A stretch of 64,000 nt of DNA from Caprimulgus europaeus (GCA_907165065.1 OU015539.1:19211293-19275292), one strand, 5' to 3'. Positions 37,001 to 47,949 are shown, numbered from the stretch's first letter. Notes: generated by a model from the letters alone, not told the origin. Program-made: numbers and translations.

Positions 37001-37846
37001 GGTACAACATCCATGTATGTAATCATCAAGAAACTAACTTTAAGTTAGAGTCCAGCCTAAATCAAGTCAGAGGGACAGATTCTGGCCTCATGAACTCCAC
37101 CAAAAGACCAGTGTGCTTTATTATTCTTGATAAAATTGTACTTAATTTACATCAATGAAATGGAGCTGTACATTCCAGTTTTGCAGAAAATGGCTGTTGC
37201 AACACAGTGGGGCACAAAACATCATCTTGAGTTTTGGTCCTGTCCCTCTTCCCTTCTCTCTTCATAGCTCCATTAGGGAGAATTCTGTGCTGTGGATTAT
37301 TTCAGAAATACCTTCTCTAAAAAAATATCTTTTGTATGTGTTCTCTCAGAAATGGGCAACAGAAATTAGATCACCACGGGCATTCCCGTGTGGTGGCAAA
37401 GATGCCAGGAAAAGGGCACAGCTGGCAGCAGCAGCAGATCAGTCATAAAATAAACACACCTGGCTATTGTCCTCTGCAGGCTTCCACAGCATGAGAGGTG
37501 ATGGAAGCCTGCAAAGAGCACTGTCCTAGAGAAAAGGAGACACAAAAATTGGGTGACCAGAGAAAGGGACCAGTTCAATGTCCACGGGCTGGCTGCTGTG
37601 AGTGGTGGGCTAGCTGGAGAGACAGAGGAACGGCATGGAGGAGTACAGCCCCCAGCAGAAACACGCCTCGGGCTCGGGGAGCACAAGGGGTGGGAGCAGA
37701 AAGGAGACTGGTACTACCATACCCATATCAATGCTGATGCCTCGCCCAAAAGCTGCAAAAAATTGCTCTCCCTCAAACATCTCCACCATGTCAGATGGCT
37801 CAGATCCTCGGTAGCGGTTCTGCAGCTTCTTCAGCACCGGGTCAAC
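33803..37846 (-). CDS. PIDD1: PIDD1, last five coding exons (UPA part and death domain)
   Basis: Human PIDD1 is a leucine-rich-repeat, tandem ZU5, UPA and death-domain protein that assembles the PIDDosome with CRADD and caspase-2 and is recruited to centriolar distal appendages. Here exons 37723-37846, 36429-36547, 35910-36017, 34783-34988 and 33803-34040 join in phase into about 264 codons with no stop until the end. Landmarks are EPSDMVEMFEGEQFFAAF, CVDGWLSFIFYSHLKN, VSFYRGAVP, LATLPIKLP, PLNLGNAETGYLTQGNLL and KYRESIRRVGL. All match the C-terminal part of human PIDD1 in order. The leucine-rich repeats, ZU5 domains and autoprocessing sites are absent, and no upstream exon was found as far as FBF1 at 43119, so the gene is 5'-truncated or its start lies elsewhere. 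Confidence 0.92.
34711..34765 (+). repeat. GGTA and GACA compound microsatellite
   Basis: GGTA units run into GACA units within the PIDD1 intron, ending about 18 bases from the donor of the exon at 34783. Confidence 0.9.
34783..34988 (-). CDS. PIDD1: PIDD1 exon: first half of the death domain
   Basis: 206 bases between acceptor GTCACAG and donor ACAG|GTGAGA. It encodes the linker LNLGNAETGYLTQGNLL and death-domain helices 1-3 (ARRVGADWQTIGLNLGLTYQ). Confidence 0.94.
35910..36017 (-). CDS. PIDD1: PIDD1 exon: VSFYRGAVP to LPIKLP
   Basis: 108 bases, phase 0 at both ends, acceptor GCAAAG and donor CCT|GTGAGT. It encodes VSFYRGAVPESVPEDASRR and LWLATLPIKLP. Confidence 0.93.
36429..36547 (-). CDS. 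PIDD1: PIDD1 exon: UPA segment, SFIFYSHLKN
   Basis: Acceptor CTGCACAG and donor CAG|GTGAGC. It encodes RPDCVDGWLSFIFYSHLKN followed by MKEIYVTSPADRKGQ, close to the human UPA segment at the same place. Confidence 0.93.
37723..37846 (-). CDS. PIDD1: PIDD1 exon: UPA segment, MVEMFEGEQFFAAF
   Basis: Acceptor CTTGCCAG before GTTGACCCGG and donor ATGG|GTATGG. It encodes VDPVLKKLQNRYRGSEPSD and onward to GRGISIDM, and leaves one base that the next exon completes to Asp. Confidence 0.92.
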
Positions 37847-38529
37847 CTGGCAAGGATGACAACACAGGGCTCTGTGCTTGGTCTGAAGCATGGCTCTCCC
37901 CCGAATCATGTGCCCACACCCACGATGTTCCTTCCACTCACCTTCAAGGTTTTACATGGAAAAGCCCATTTGAAATGGAAACGATGTAAACAAACAAACA
38001 CCCACCCGCTCCTCTCCCAGGCAGATTCCCTGCAGAGGAGGAAGGGGAGCTCCTGGTTTTGTGGATTCCCTATTTCTCTTCTCAAGTAAGAAGCAGAAAA
38101 GCCTGTGTGGACTAACAAAGACAGGCCAATCCCAAAGCTGCCAATAAAAAAGCAATTCCAGCAGTCTCTATTTTTTTAACAGGTCAACAACCTTGAAAGC
38201 CAGGGAGGGATTTACTTGCTGCTTTATCCCCCTCACACTACACCATCACAAGACATTTTCCCAACAAAAAGCCACATGCTGCAGCAGTGCACAGCTGAGG
38301 ACACCAGAGAGCTCATTGTGGCTCTGCAGCCTGTGATCACACTGTGAGACCTGGGGTCTCAGCAGCACAGCAAGAGTCAGCCTAGAGCTGAGCTGTCTAT
38401 TCCTCTTTCTATCTCTACCAGTAAACCTTCTCTCTCAGACCTTATCCACCTCTGGCAGGAATACGGACACCCTCGAACCCCGATCTCCATGTGAGTGCCA
38501 CTGCTGTCCCCTCTGGAAACAATCTGACA
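37847..38529. other. Spacer upstream of the PIDD1 fragment
   Basis: No PIDD1 exon could be found here. One good donor-like string (AAG|GTGAGT, minus strand, about 37940) has no matching acceptor or recognised coding sequence. Confidence 0.45.
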
Positions 38530-38940
38530 ACTGTGTCCTGGGCTGCACCCAGAGCAGCGTGGGCAGCAGGGCCAGGGAGGGGATTCTGCCCCTCTGCTCC
38601 GCTCTCCTGAGACCTCACGTGCAGTGCTGCCTGCAGTGCTGGGGCCACCAACAGCACAAGGACATGGAGCTACTGGAGCCAGTCCAGAGGAGGCCACGAG
38701 GATGATGCCAGGGCTGGAGCAGCTCTGCTGTGAGGACAGGCTGAGAGAGTTGGGGCTGTTCAGCCTGGAGAAGAGAAGGCTCCGGGGAGACCTTCTAGTG
38801 GCCTCCCAGTACCTGAAGGGGCTCCAGGAAGGCTGGGGAGGGATTTTTTATAAGGGCAGGGAGTGACAGAACAAGGAGTGATGGCTCTAAGCTGGCAGAG
38901 GGGAGGTTTAGATGAGATGTGCTTGAACTGTGAACAGCAA
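38530..38940 (+). mobile_element. CR1 LINE fragment
   Basis: Plus-oriented CR1: GACCTCACGTGCAGTGCTGC, AGGAGGCCACGAGGATGATG and TTCAGCCTGGAGAAGAGAAG. The usual 3' tail is missing. Confidence 0.85.
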
Positions 38941-39315
38941 GGGACAGCAGGAAGGGCACCATTTCTAACCCCCCCAGCTGAAAGCACAGCAGTGTTCCTG
39001 CCTGTACTGCCCACGCCAGACAAGTGACACGTTAAATTTAATATCTCTGACTGAAGTTTAAGCCAACATGTTTCCCCTCATGTTTGTTGGATGCCAACAG
39101 CACACACATGGCCAGTTACTGTGGCTCAGCTGATTTTAGCAGCCCAGACCTCAAAGTTCACAGGGGAGGAAATCACTGCAGGGCACCTACTGCTGGATAG
39201 AACGAGTTTTCCTTCTCCCCCCAGCTCTCAGTGAGCCAGTATCACACTATCAACACAGCAGGGTGACGGCACAGCCCAGCCACGACCCTGGGGCAGTGAA
39301 CAGGACCATTTCACG
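38941..39315. other. Unique spacer
   Basis: Nothing recognised. Confidence 0.5.
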
Positions 39316-39860
39316 GGATCACAGAATCGTAGTGGACCTTTAAGATCACCAAGTCCAACCATGAACCCAACACTGCTATTTCCATCTCTAAACCACATTC
39401 CTGAGCACCTCGTCTACCTGTCTTTTAAATCCCACCAGGGAAGGTGACTCCACCACCTCCCTGGCAATCTATTCCAATGTTTGACAACCCTTTCGGTGAA
39501 GACGTTTTTCCTCAGATCCAATCTAAACCTCCCCAGGCACAACTGGAGCCCATTTCCTCTTGTCCTGTCCCTTGGTCCTTGGTTGAACAGACCCACCCCC
39601 ACCTCTCTCCACCCTCCTTGCAGGGACTTGGACAGAGCCAGAAGGTCTCCCCTCAGCCTCCTTTTCTCCAGGCTCAACACCCCCAGTTCCCTCAGCCGGG
39701 AACTCAGCACACTTGTGCTCCAGACCCTTCCCCAGCTCCGCTGCCCTTCTCTGGACACGCTCCAGCACCTCCATGTCCTTCTTGGACTCAGGGGCCCAAC
39801 ACTGAACCCAGCACTCAAGGTGAGGCCTCTCCAGTGCCCAGCACAGGGTTAACATCATGA
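39316..39860 (-). mobile_element. CR1 LINE 3' fragment
   Basis: Minus-oriented. It starts GGGATCACAGAATCGTAGTG, continues through the CR1 stretch with TTCTCCAGGCTCAACACCCC, and ends near AGGTGAGGCCTCTCCAGTGC. The minus-strand frame ([17 protein letters not shown]) is CR1 ORF2. Confidence 0.92.
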
Positions 39861-40499
39861 GCTGGCTCACAAAGTGTCCCAGCTCCTGCAACATGCCCCC
39901 TGGGGCTGGCAGCCTCCAGTAGCCACCTGCACCCCATCTCTCCATGCCAAGCACCTGTGTGGCTCTGGCCTCAGGGCTGCCTGACTCCCAGCAGCCCCAC
40001 ACTCCTGGCCACAGCAGCAGTGCCCTGGCTCCTCTGGCAGCTGGCACAGGCTCCCATGCTCGGCACAGGGATCACAGGGAAAGCAAGCTCACACTTACCA
40101 CCAGGTAAAGCAGCCAGGCCCTTCTGTTTATTGAGTGCCGCTGAATGGCGCTGCCTTGGCTGCGAGATTGGCCTCCAGATCCCACTCCAGGCACAGGAAC
40201 TGGCAAGGAGCCCACAGCTGCAGCTGCCTATTGCCACAGGAGCCTTTCGGCAGCGCTCACCCCCTCACCCCGGGGAGAAATTGCCCTGTAGCATCCCACC
40301 ATCCCCATCTGTCCCCGGGCAGAGCTGGTGTCAGATTTACAGAGCATTGCAGGGGTGGTGGCTTCAGCCACAGCTCAGACCACGCGGTCCTGCCCTTGCT
40401 GCCCCCGACCCGCTGAGATGGGGAGAGAAACTCACCAAGGGGCTGGTGGGGTGGGGTGAGGACAGGGAGGGCTCACTCACCAGGGATGGGCACGGGCAA
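39861..40499. other. Unique spacer
   Basis: GC-rich, with no exon or repeat recognised. Confidence 0.45.
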
Positions 40500-41330
40500 A
40501 ACAGACTCCACTTGGGGAAGAAAAATCCATTTAATTCGTTCCCAATCAATCAGAGCAGGACAGTGAGACACAACAACCACCTCTGACAGCACCTTCCCCC
40601 ACCCCTCCCTTCTTCCCGGGCTCCCATCACTTTGCTCCCCATTTCTCTCCCCTCTCCCCCAGGGCACAGGGACAGGGAATGGGGGTTCAGTCAGTTCCTC
40701 TCTGCTGCTCTTCCCGACCCGAGATCCCTCCCGTGGGGTGAAAGAGTCCAGGAACAAAGTGTTCCACCACGGCTGCCCATGGAGTCACGGACCTCTCCGG
40801 GCTCAGCTCCCGGCTCTGGCATGGGGACACCACGGGCTGCAGATGTGTCCAGTGCACCTCCTCCCCCTGCTCTGGTGTGAGCATCACTGGGGTCTCAATT
40901 CCAGTCACAACTACCCTCAGGCTCAGCTTTTCTGCTCTGGTGTGGAGTCCTCCATGGCCTACACGTGGGGATCTGCTCCACCGTTGAACCTCCATGGGCT
41001 GCAGGGACCCCATTTACTTTCTCCTACTCCATGCTCTTGATCTGGCTGTCTGAGGTTCTCTGTCTTCCCCCTCCTCCTTCCTCATGGCAACGATGCTCTT
41101 TTTGTTCAAGCTGATGGTCCTTTTTGTTCAAGTCAGTCTCTCCTCATGGTTCTCTCCTCCTTCTTTTCAAACCAGTCCTTCCCCTCATCAATATGGATTT
41201 GCAGAGCTGTTTTCCTATCACAGCCTGGGCTGGAGGTGGGTTCTCCTTACAGCCAGGGGAGCTTCCTGAAGCTTCTCACAGTGGCCATCACTGTAGCCTC
41301 TTCCCCAAACACCTTCCCTCCCCAAACCCC
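40500..41330. mobile_element. Avian ERV LTR fragment (ERVL-like, fossil)
   Basis: Strings typical of a very common avian LTR appear in order: TTCTTCCCGGGCTC, GGACAGGGAATGGGGGTT, CACCTCCTCCCCCTGCTCTG, CCTCCATGGGCTGCAGGG and GAAGCTTCTCACAG. It is a lone, worn copy and the ends are approximate. Family is from memory of avian repeats, not a search. Confidence 0.6.
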
Positions 41331-43065
41331 ACACAGTGGGGTAGGGAGCATCACTCCCTTTCCCGGGGATGTGTGCTGAGCAATGCCAAACGGTGCTGTG
41401 TGCTCCAGGACTTTACGGTGTTCCTCACCCTCCACCGCTCGTTCGTTCATCTGCCCTTCCAGCACCAGCCAACAACGAAGGAAAATCTGCAGGCACAGGA
41501 ACCTGCTTTGCTGTTTCTTGGGGCCAGAAAGGTGAGATGGGCTCATGCTGCCAGGCTGGAGGGTGAAGTGGCCACTGAGGACACTGCCATCCTGCCGTGG
41601 GTGAAAATGAACCAGCCTGACCCACAGGGAGAGTCACAGCCTCCTGAGCTCACTGCCTTGCCAAGAGCAGCGTTTGGGGACCCCAAAACGCTGATGGATC
41701 CATCTGTGACTGCCTCTGCCCTCCAGCCATCGTTGATACACAGCAGTTGTCACAAAATAGCCTGGTTAAGCAGAAAGATCTTTTCCCTGCCCGGGCTGTG
41801 ACCAAATCATCTGCTGAGAGGGATTTTTGAGGAGGAGACACTGTTTTCTTGCTCCTCTCAATGCACCAGGATTAAAGCCTCACTGGGACTGTCACGCAGC
41901 CTGATGCTCCTGCAGCACCTGAAGGATGTGTCAGGCCCCAGGAGCCAGTAACCTGCAGTCTTGGGATGGAGCAGCTACAACCAGCATCCCAACCCATGCT
42001 TGTTCTCAGCTCTGGCCTTGGGGAGAAGCTACAATCACAAGGATTCCCTTTTTTCTCCAACCTGGAGGGAAGAAAATTGAAAACATTTTTCCTGAGTCAT
42101 TGCTGCTTCCAGAGGGACCCTCTGAGGCCTGGGCTGAAGAACCAGCAAGGCAACTAGTCATACCTGAGCTCATCTCCTCTCCCAGCTACCCTGTTACCAC
42201 CTCCCTCAGCCAGCTCTCCTGTCCTACTTCTCACTGTAATCTAAATCTTCTCTTCACCAGCCCAACAAAGCATAATTAGAAGCCTAACTACCCGGGTTCA
42301 TCACCAGGTCCTTTCTTCACACAGTGGGGAGAGATTGTCACCTCCCAAGGGGCTGCAGCCACCCTCTGTATGACCCCCACTCTCTCCTGGACAGGCAGAT
42401 TTGCAGTTTCTATACCTGGAGACACTAAACATCTCCAGACAACCAGGTCTGCTCATGGCAGAGACCTGTCAGAACCGGTGTGGCTGGGACACACCTGGGG
42501 TTACTCAGGTCACTCTGTATTGCCACCTCCTGCTCATACCCAAAGCTTTGAGCTCTTGGTGCTGCCTTGGAGCTGCCCCATGGGTGGACCTGTAGCACCC
42601 TGGTACCCCTTTTTTATCAGTCAATCAATCCGGCCCCACCAGGGACGCTTGGGGAACCCAGGCGCCCGCGAGCTTCCCCCCACCCCACCCCACCCCACCC
42701 CCCACCATCGCTCCTCTGTCCCCAGGGCAGGTCCTGCTGAAGGTAGTGCAGCAGCCCTGTGGGTGAAGCCCCACACAGCATCCATCTTTTCTGCAGAAAA
42801 AGGCCCCAAAAGGAAAAGTTGGGCTTGCCTGGGAGCTATGGAACATCCTCGGGGAACCGCTGAACCTCAGCTGTGACAGCTCGGTCTTGCTCAGCCCTCC
42901 CTGAGCCCCCTGACCTCCTGTGGTTGTCACAGCCCAGCGACAGGCAGGTGCCTGTCCAAGAGCCAGCAGCATGGCTGACCGCAGCCACCCCCCACCCGCC
43001 TGCTCTGAACACTCCGAGATTGTTGTCAAAGGGAAGGCCAGTTCCTCAGATGAGAACTGGGATTA
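41331..43065. other. Spacer between FBF1 and PIDD1
   Basis: No exon recognised. It contains a CCCCA-type run at 42675-42706 and the second copy of the 33-base string shared with 28626-28660. Confidence 0.45.
42675..42706 (+). repeat. CCCCA low-complexity run
   Basis: Repeated CCCCA units between CTTCC and CCATCG. Confidence 0.9.
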
Positions 43066-43071
43066 TTTATT
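43066..43071 (-). terminator. FBF1: FBF1 polyadenylation signal AATAAA
   Basis: AATAAA on the minus strand about 50 bases after the FBF1 stop codon, a typical spacing for a short 3' UTR. Confidence 0.7.
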
Positions 43072-43118
43072 GCTTGTTCTCCTCGCCCATGCGTGGGGCA
43101 GGAGCAGCCGCCACCTCC

Positions 43119-43202
43119 TCAGCGTGGCCGGGGTGCAGCATTGTAGGGCGCTTTCTTCAGGGACTCCAGGAATAAGCTCTCCCGCGCCAAGTATTCATAG
43201 TC
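43119..43202 (-). CDS. FBF1: FBF1 last coding exon C12
   Basis: Acceptor CTTCTCAG, then DYEYLARESLFLESLKKAPYN, a short tail AAPRPR and a TGA stop. It matches the conserved FBF1 C-terminus (human FFLETLKKGSYN). Confidence 0.93.
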   Translation of the reverse strand, partial: DYEYLARESLFLESLKKAPYNAAPRPR

Positions 43203-43731
43203 CTGAGAAGAGAGGAAGGATGGAGGGGATGGACACCAGGTCTATCTGACATGGTGTTGCAATCCAAAGCGTTCCTAATGAGTGAGGGGAGCATCCCAAA
43301 CCTTCCCTCATGCACTGAGCAGGGACCATCCACGGCCTCAGGGAAGGGGAAGCCACCATGTACCCCTCCAGAGCCCATAACCTCGCAGCCCCAGCAAGAC
43401 GGGCAGGGGGAAGCCTTAACGAGCATCCCTGCCTGGGGAAAGACCCAGCAGGGAAGCAAGGAACTGACGGGAGAGGATGGGTGTGTCACAAAGCCAGAGT
43501 CCAGAAGGGTCCTCACCAAGCTGTGAGGATCCACCCGTCCTTGCTTCTGGTCTCGCTCCTCTAGGTGTCCGTGGCTTCTGCAAGCCCTCCCAGCCCAGCC
43601 CTGTGGCTCAGTCATGATCTCAGGAGACCCCCCACCCTGTGGCCATCAGGCCCAAATCAGGCTTCACCCAGCCCTGCTCCCACCCCACTGGTTCAAAGCC
43701 CCTTCCAGCCCCAGTCTCCCCACTGCCTCAC

Positions 43732-43856
43732 CTCCTGGGCCCTCTGCTTCAGCAGCAGCACCGTGGCGGAGAGCCTGGCGGAGTCAGCCATGGCCAGGAT
43801 GTCCCTGCTGTCCCCTGGGGTGTGCGAAGGGAACGCCCCGACGGGAGGCCAAAAGT
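43732..43856 (-). CDS. FBF1: FBF1 exon C11
   Basis: Acceptor TTGTTGCAG and donor GAG|GTGAGG. It encodes DFWPPVGAFPSHTPGDSRD and SARLSATVLLLKQRAQE, equivalent to human HARLALLRHMAEQ. Confidence 0.88.
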
Positions 43857-43879
43857 CTGCAACAAGAGCCCAGGGGTGT

Positions 43880-44136
43880 GAAATGGCCTCCAGTTGCGCC
43901 AAGGGCAATTTAGATGGGATATGAGGAGGGATTTATTTCCCGAAAGGGTTCTCGGGCACTGGAAGGGGTTGCCCAGGGCAGTGGTGGAGTCCCCATCCCT
44001 GGAGGGATTGAAGAGTCGTGTAGACACAGTGCTGAGGGACATGGGTCAGTTGGGGACTGGTCAGTGTTGGGTTCATGGTTGGACTCGATGAGCTTAAAGG
44101 GCTTTCCCAATCCAGGTGATTCAGGGATTCTGTGAC
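43880..44136 (+). mobile_element. CR1 LINE 3' fragment in an FBF1 intron
   Basis: Plus-oriented CR1 tail: TTTAGATGGGATATGAGGAG, GGTTGCCCAGGGCAGTGGTG, GGTTGGACTCGATGAGCTTA and terminal GATTCTGTGA. It starts only about 25 bases from the acceptor of exon C11. Confidence 0.9.
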
Positions 44137-44512
44137 GCTGCCACTGTTAGAGGAACAGCAGACGGAGACAGCAGAGCATCCCTTTTTTTGGCCACCTGCA
44201 TGTCCCTGCAGCAGGGTCCTCCCCAGCCTCCCAGTGCAAACGGGCTTTAACCCACCCACCTACCCCCTTCCTGCCCACTCTACCCCCTCCTAGCACTGCC
44301 CTGGCTCAGAGAGCTCTGCTGAGCTCCTTCAGAGCACAAGGAAGACAACACCAACTCACATCTGAGGTTTCTACACACCGGAGCTAAAACAGCCCCCAGG
44401 AATACCCCGAGCCTCCCGAGAAGTGGAATACAAGTGCAGCTGCCCCCCAGCACATCCCTTCCCACCAGCAGCGAGCAGGAAGCCCTACCCAGCCATCACC
44501 CATACCCCTTAC

Positions 44513-44645
44513 CCAGTGTGCTGGAGAGGCCTGTTGTAGGGGCACCGAGGTCCTGCTCCGGGGTCAGCAGTGTCGTGGGGTTGATGTGCAGCTCCTCATG
44601 TTGCTGTTTGAGCCATCTCCTCTGGTGAGCCGTGCTCAGCCACTC
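44513..44645 (-). CDS. FBF1: FBF1 exon C10
   Basis: Acceptor GGGGCAG and donor CTGG|GTAAGG. It encodes EWLSTAHQRRWLKQQHEEL and a Pro/Thr-rich stretch, and leaves one base that C11 completes. The human gene has a longer coiled-coil segment here. Confidence 0.82.
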
Positions 44646-44802
44646 CTGCCCCATCCCCAGGAGAAAGAGAGTGAGAGAAGCTGTTGGGAAAGGTTCTGGC
44701 CCGTGGCATGGCAGCCTGAGACCGAGAAGGGACAGCGAGGGGGTATTTGCCTGGTACAAACCCTGTTCCTCCTGTGACTTGCAGCACAGGTGCTCCGCTT
44801 AC

Positions 44803-44979
44803 CTTGGTCATGCTTTTAATCTCCTCTTCCTGCTGCCGGACACGCAACGCGGCCCAGTTTACCTTTGCCTTCTCCAGCCTAACATCCTGCCAGGCCTCCT
44901 CCAGCACTTCCCTGTCCCTCACCAGCTGCTCCTCCTTGGCTTTCAGCTCGTGGCCCCAGATCGTCAGCTCTGCCCGCTC
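44803..44979 (-). CDS. FBF1: FBF1 coiled-coil exon C9
   Basis: 59 codons, phase 0 at both ends. It encodes ERAELTIWGHELKAKEEQL through LRVRQQEEEIKSMTK, the counterpart of human EQAELKIRASELRAEEKQL and EEVESMSK. Confidence 0.92.
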
Positions 44980-45189
44980 CTAGGATGGGTGTGGGGGAAA
45001 CCAATGCATTACGTGCCCTGTCCTGGACACTGCCTCATGTCTTCCTGTTAAGAAACACTAGGTGTTGAGCTTAAACCAGTATGTTTGAAATACAATGAAC
45101 TGCTCAGAGTCAATCATTTAGCATTAATGTGAGGAGCTAGATTTGCTGAAGCCTTCAGGCCTCAAGCTGTGGACTTTCACCCAGATCTG

Positions 45190-45302
45190 CTTCTGGCTGG
45201 AAGAGAGTTAATTTTCTTCACAGCAGGTAGTGTGGGGCCATGCTTTGGATTTGTGCTGAAAACAGTCTTGATAAGGCAACTGATGCTTCTGTCAACATCC
45301 AA
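45190..45302 (+). mobile_element. Avian ERVL-type LTR fragment (fossil)
   Basis: GCTGGAAGAGAGTTAATTTT followed by GGATTTGTGCTGAAAACAGT is a signature of an abundant avian LTR. It lies in the intron between exons C9 and C8. It is a worn piece; ends approximate. Confidence 0.7.
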
Positions 45303-45472
45303 AACAGGCTGGTGGAGGCTGCTCCTGGAACAGCCCCATTCTCACCACCCCCAGTGACATCTCCGTCTCAAACACCTGAAGGCAGCTCTGAACGTCTGCC
45401 CTGTGGGCAGGACCCATCTGTGAGCCTGCCGGGTGGTGCTGGAGGCCACGGGAAGGGGCTCCACTTTGGTAC

Positions 45473-45643
45473 CTTTGCCAGGCTCATGATGGTGTCCTCT
45501 CTCTGGGATTCCCGCTGCAGGGCCCGGTCCACGTCGCGCCCCATCCACTCCTTGCTCAGCAATTCAGCCCGCTCGGCTGGCAGCTTCTGTTCCTCCTCCG
45601 AGAGCTTCTGCCTCGCAGCCTTCTGCTCCTCCAGGAAAGCGCT
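45473..45643 (-). CDS. FBF1: FBF1 coiled-coil exon C8
   Basis: 57 codons, phase 0. It encodes SAFLEEQKAARQKLSEEE, ERAELLSKEW and QREDTIMSLAK, close to human SALLEEQKS and QREGTLISLAK. Confidence 0.93.
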
Positions 45644-46036
45644 CTGGAGAGCATCACAAGAGCAGGACAGAGAAAGCACTAAGTCCCATTCTCCATAGGA
45701 TTTTTCTCCTTTAATCCATCTCTGCCATAAACCCCACAGAACATCCGGAGGCTGGTCAAGCCCACGGTGCCCAGCGTGAACCTGCACGGAGAGCTCTGGC
45801 CCCGCGCTCCTCCAGAACCAGCACGCACCATGCACGCACACAGCAGCCTCCTGCATCCGTGTGCCTGAGGGCTGGTCTGACCGTGATTCACTGTGCGACC
45901 AGGTGTGGGACTGAGGAGGCAGGGGAAGGATCTGCAGCCCAGCACCCAGCTCCTTCCTCCCCCACACACCACAGCGCAGCCATGCTCAGACTCACAGGAC
46001 GCGTGAGAAGCACCTGGAGATACCTGCCCATCTCAC

Positions 46037-46159
46037 CTTCACCCTCTCCAGCTCTGCTTGCTCCTGGGAGAACTGCTGGGTCACAACTTGCCGCTGCTCC
46101 TCCAGCAAGCGCTGCAGCGATTCCACTTTGGATTGCTCTGCTGTTGCCCTCTGTCGCTC
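46037..46159 (-). CDS. FBF1: FBF1 coiled-coil exon C7
   Basis: 41 codons, phase 0. ERQRATAEQSKVESLQRLL and EQRQVV through QAELERVK, matching human AEQSKAESMQRALEEQRK. Confidence 0.94.
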
Positions 46160-46291
46160 CTGGGTCCGGACATGGAGGAGACACAGATGCCATTCACAGG
46201 CTCCAGGCCAGGGACTGCCAGTGGAACATGCACAACCCCCCCAACCCAGATGGGAGGGCTGAGCCAGGCAGGGGGCTCCACGTGGGCTCAC

Positions 46292-46410
46292 CTGCTCCAG
46301 CAGCAGAGTCTGCTCCCCCAGCCTGGCCTCCATTTTGGCCATCACCTCCTGGACTCGGCTCCGCTCCTCCTCCATGTCTCTCTGCTGCTGCAACAGCCTC
46401 TCCTGGAGCA
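46292..46410 (-). CDS. FBF1: FBF1 coiled-coil exon C6
   Basis: Encodes LQERLLQQQRDMEEERSR and MAKMEARLGEQTLLLEQ. This is the best-conserved stretch with human FBF1 (LQERLGQQQRDMEEERSR). Confidence 0.95.
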
Positions 46411-46709
46411 CTGGGGAGAGACAGCAGCAGAGCTATGAGCAGCAGGAGGTGGGAAACCCCCTCCAGCCACACCATAGCCATGGAAAAGCTGCACGCATTT
46501 GTGCCAGTTGCCTCCTGCACACCCCTAGGACGTGGTTTTGTAAGAGGGAGACCCTGAGATGTCTAGTGACCAAGGCAGACAGGGCTTTGCCAGCCTGGGC
46601 TCCCAGCCTCTGGCTGACTCGAAGCCCGACTTTCTCCCTGGTTTTTGGGTGTGCTCAGCCCCGGCGGGGACCCCGCAGCCATTTCAGTGCAGGAGAATGG
46701 CAGACGTAC

Positions 46710-46846
46710 CCTCCAACTGCTTGTCCCGCCGCTGTGCCTCCATGGCCGGCTGCTGGGTGGTGTGGTGGATGGCCTCCACCTTCTGCAGGAGGTTGTGCGG
46801 GTCACTGGAGCGCTTCTCTATCTGCTCCATGACGCTGTTCAGAGAT
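46710..46846 (-). CDS. FBF1: FBF1 coiled-coil exon C5
   Basis: Acceptor CTCCACAG and donor GAGG|GTACGT. It encodes SLNSVMEQIEKRSSD and QRRDKQLE, matching human SLNSIIHQMEKFSS and RQRDEQLR. Confidence 0.93.
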
Positions 46847-47153
46847 CTGTGGAGAGGAGCGAGTGGAGGGTCACCCCTGTGGGACAGGCTTTGTCTCACT
46901 GCGATGGAGAGGGGGATGTGTGGTGGGCCACCGGCCAAGCAGCCTGAACCTCTCTGGGTCATAGCAGAGCAGTAGCAAGATGCAGCTGCTGCTTAGGGGA
47001 GAACTGACAGATAGGAAACAGCTCAGCATCCCTGGAGGGAGCGGGTGGGAGAGGGGATGGCCCCTGTTGCCGTGGTCCGAGGCTGGTTCCCCACAGGACA
47101 GGGAACACCGTGGCCAGGGACCAACGCGGGGATACAGCGCTGGCCATCGGTAC

Positions 47154-47252
47154 CTGGTGGACAAAGTGACGCTGGTCGCCACATCGGTCTCCTGGTCTCT
47201 CGGATGCTGGAGCTGCTCTTTGTGGTCTTTGTGAATCTCTGGGGCCGCCACC
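47154..47252 (-). CDS. FBF1: FBF1 coiled-coil exon C4
   Basis: Acceptor TCCCACAG and donor CCAG|GTACCG. It encodes VAAPEIHKDHKEQLQ and ETDVATSVTLSTR, equivalent to human DMRRDHEEQLQRLK and DAATSATSHTR. Confidence 0.9.
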
Positions 47253-47759
47253 CTGTGGGACACGGGGAAGGAGCTCACCACAGGCTCTTGCAAACTGGTG
47301 CTTCCCTGATGGGCACCACGGAAGAGGCTCAGTTGTGGGGCTGAGAACCAGGTCCCAGGAGCTGAGCTGGCACGGTGGTCTGTCACAGGGCATCCCACTG
47401 ACAGGCATCCACATTTGGGGGTCACAGGCTTCTCTGTCAAAACCAGATTTCTCACTGACCCAAACTATGTGGACATCAGTGACTCACTGACCTGACTAAA
47501 AGGGATTTGGGGGAGATAAAACATTTGGTTCAGCATCTTTCAAAACACAATGGACTCACTCTGAAACGATGTCTCTAGCCAGATTTCTCCGTGCCCACCT
47601 ACAAAGCAAATCCCCATTCCAAAAGCCACCGAGCTGCCCACAACCCAGTGCTTCTGGGGTCCGATTTCTCCCTTCCCTGCATCCCCAGGCCTTCCCCTGG
47701 TTTCTTTGCCAGGACCAGGGGAACGAGCCCCACGTGTGTGCCACTCGTGCCGCTCTCAC

Positions 47760-47949
47760 CTCTGCTGCTCCAGCGCAGCCAGGCGTTGCTGGAGCTGTGC
47801 CAGCAGTTCTGCCCGCGCCAGCTCTGTACCGGCGCTGTGACAGGAGCTGAGCTGCCAGCTGCTCCTTCTCCTGCTGCAGCTTCTCCTCCCGCTGCCTGCA
47901 GCTCTCCTCCCGCTTCTTGCAGCTCTCCTCCACCACCTTCACCAGGCTC
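47760..47949 (-). CDS. FBF1: FBF1 coiled-coil exon C3, one base too long
   Basis: Between acceptor GGGCAG and donor AGAG|GTGAGA there are 190 bases. The flanking phases call for a multiple of three. The first part reads SLVKVVEESCKKREESC to QLLSQRR; the expected continuation ELARAELLAQLQQRLAALEQ is in the +1 frame after the string CGCCGGTACA. It is an apparent one-base insertion, or a sequencing error. Confidence 0.88.

Noticed and set aside
38000-43040. Missing 5' exons of PIDD1
   Set aside because: I looked on the minus strand for leucine-rich-repeat and ZU5 coding strings and found none. The region is CR1, LTR and unrecognised spacer.
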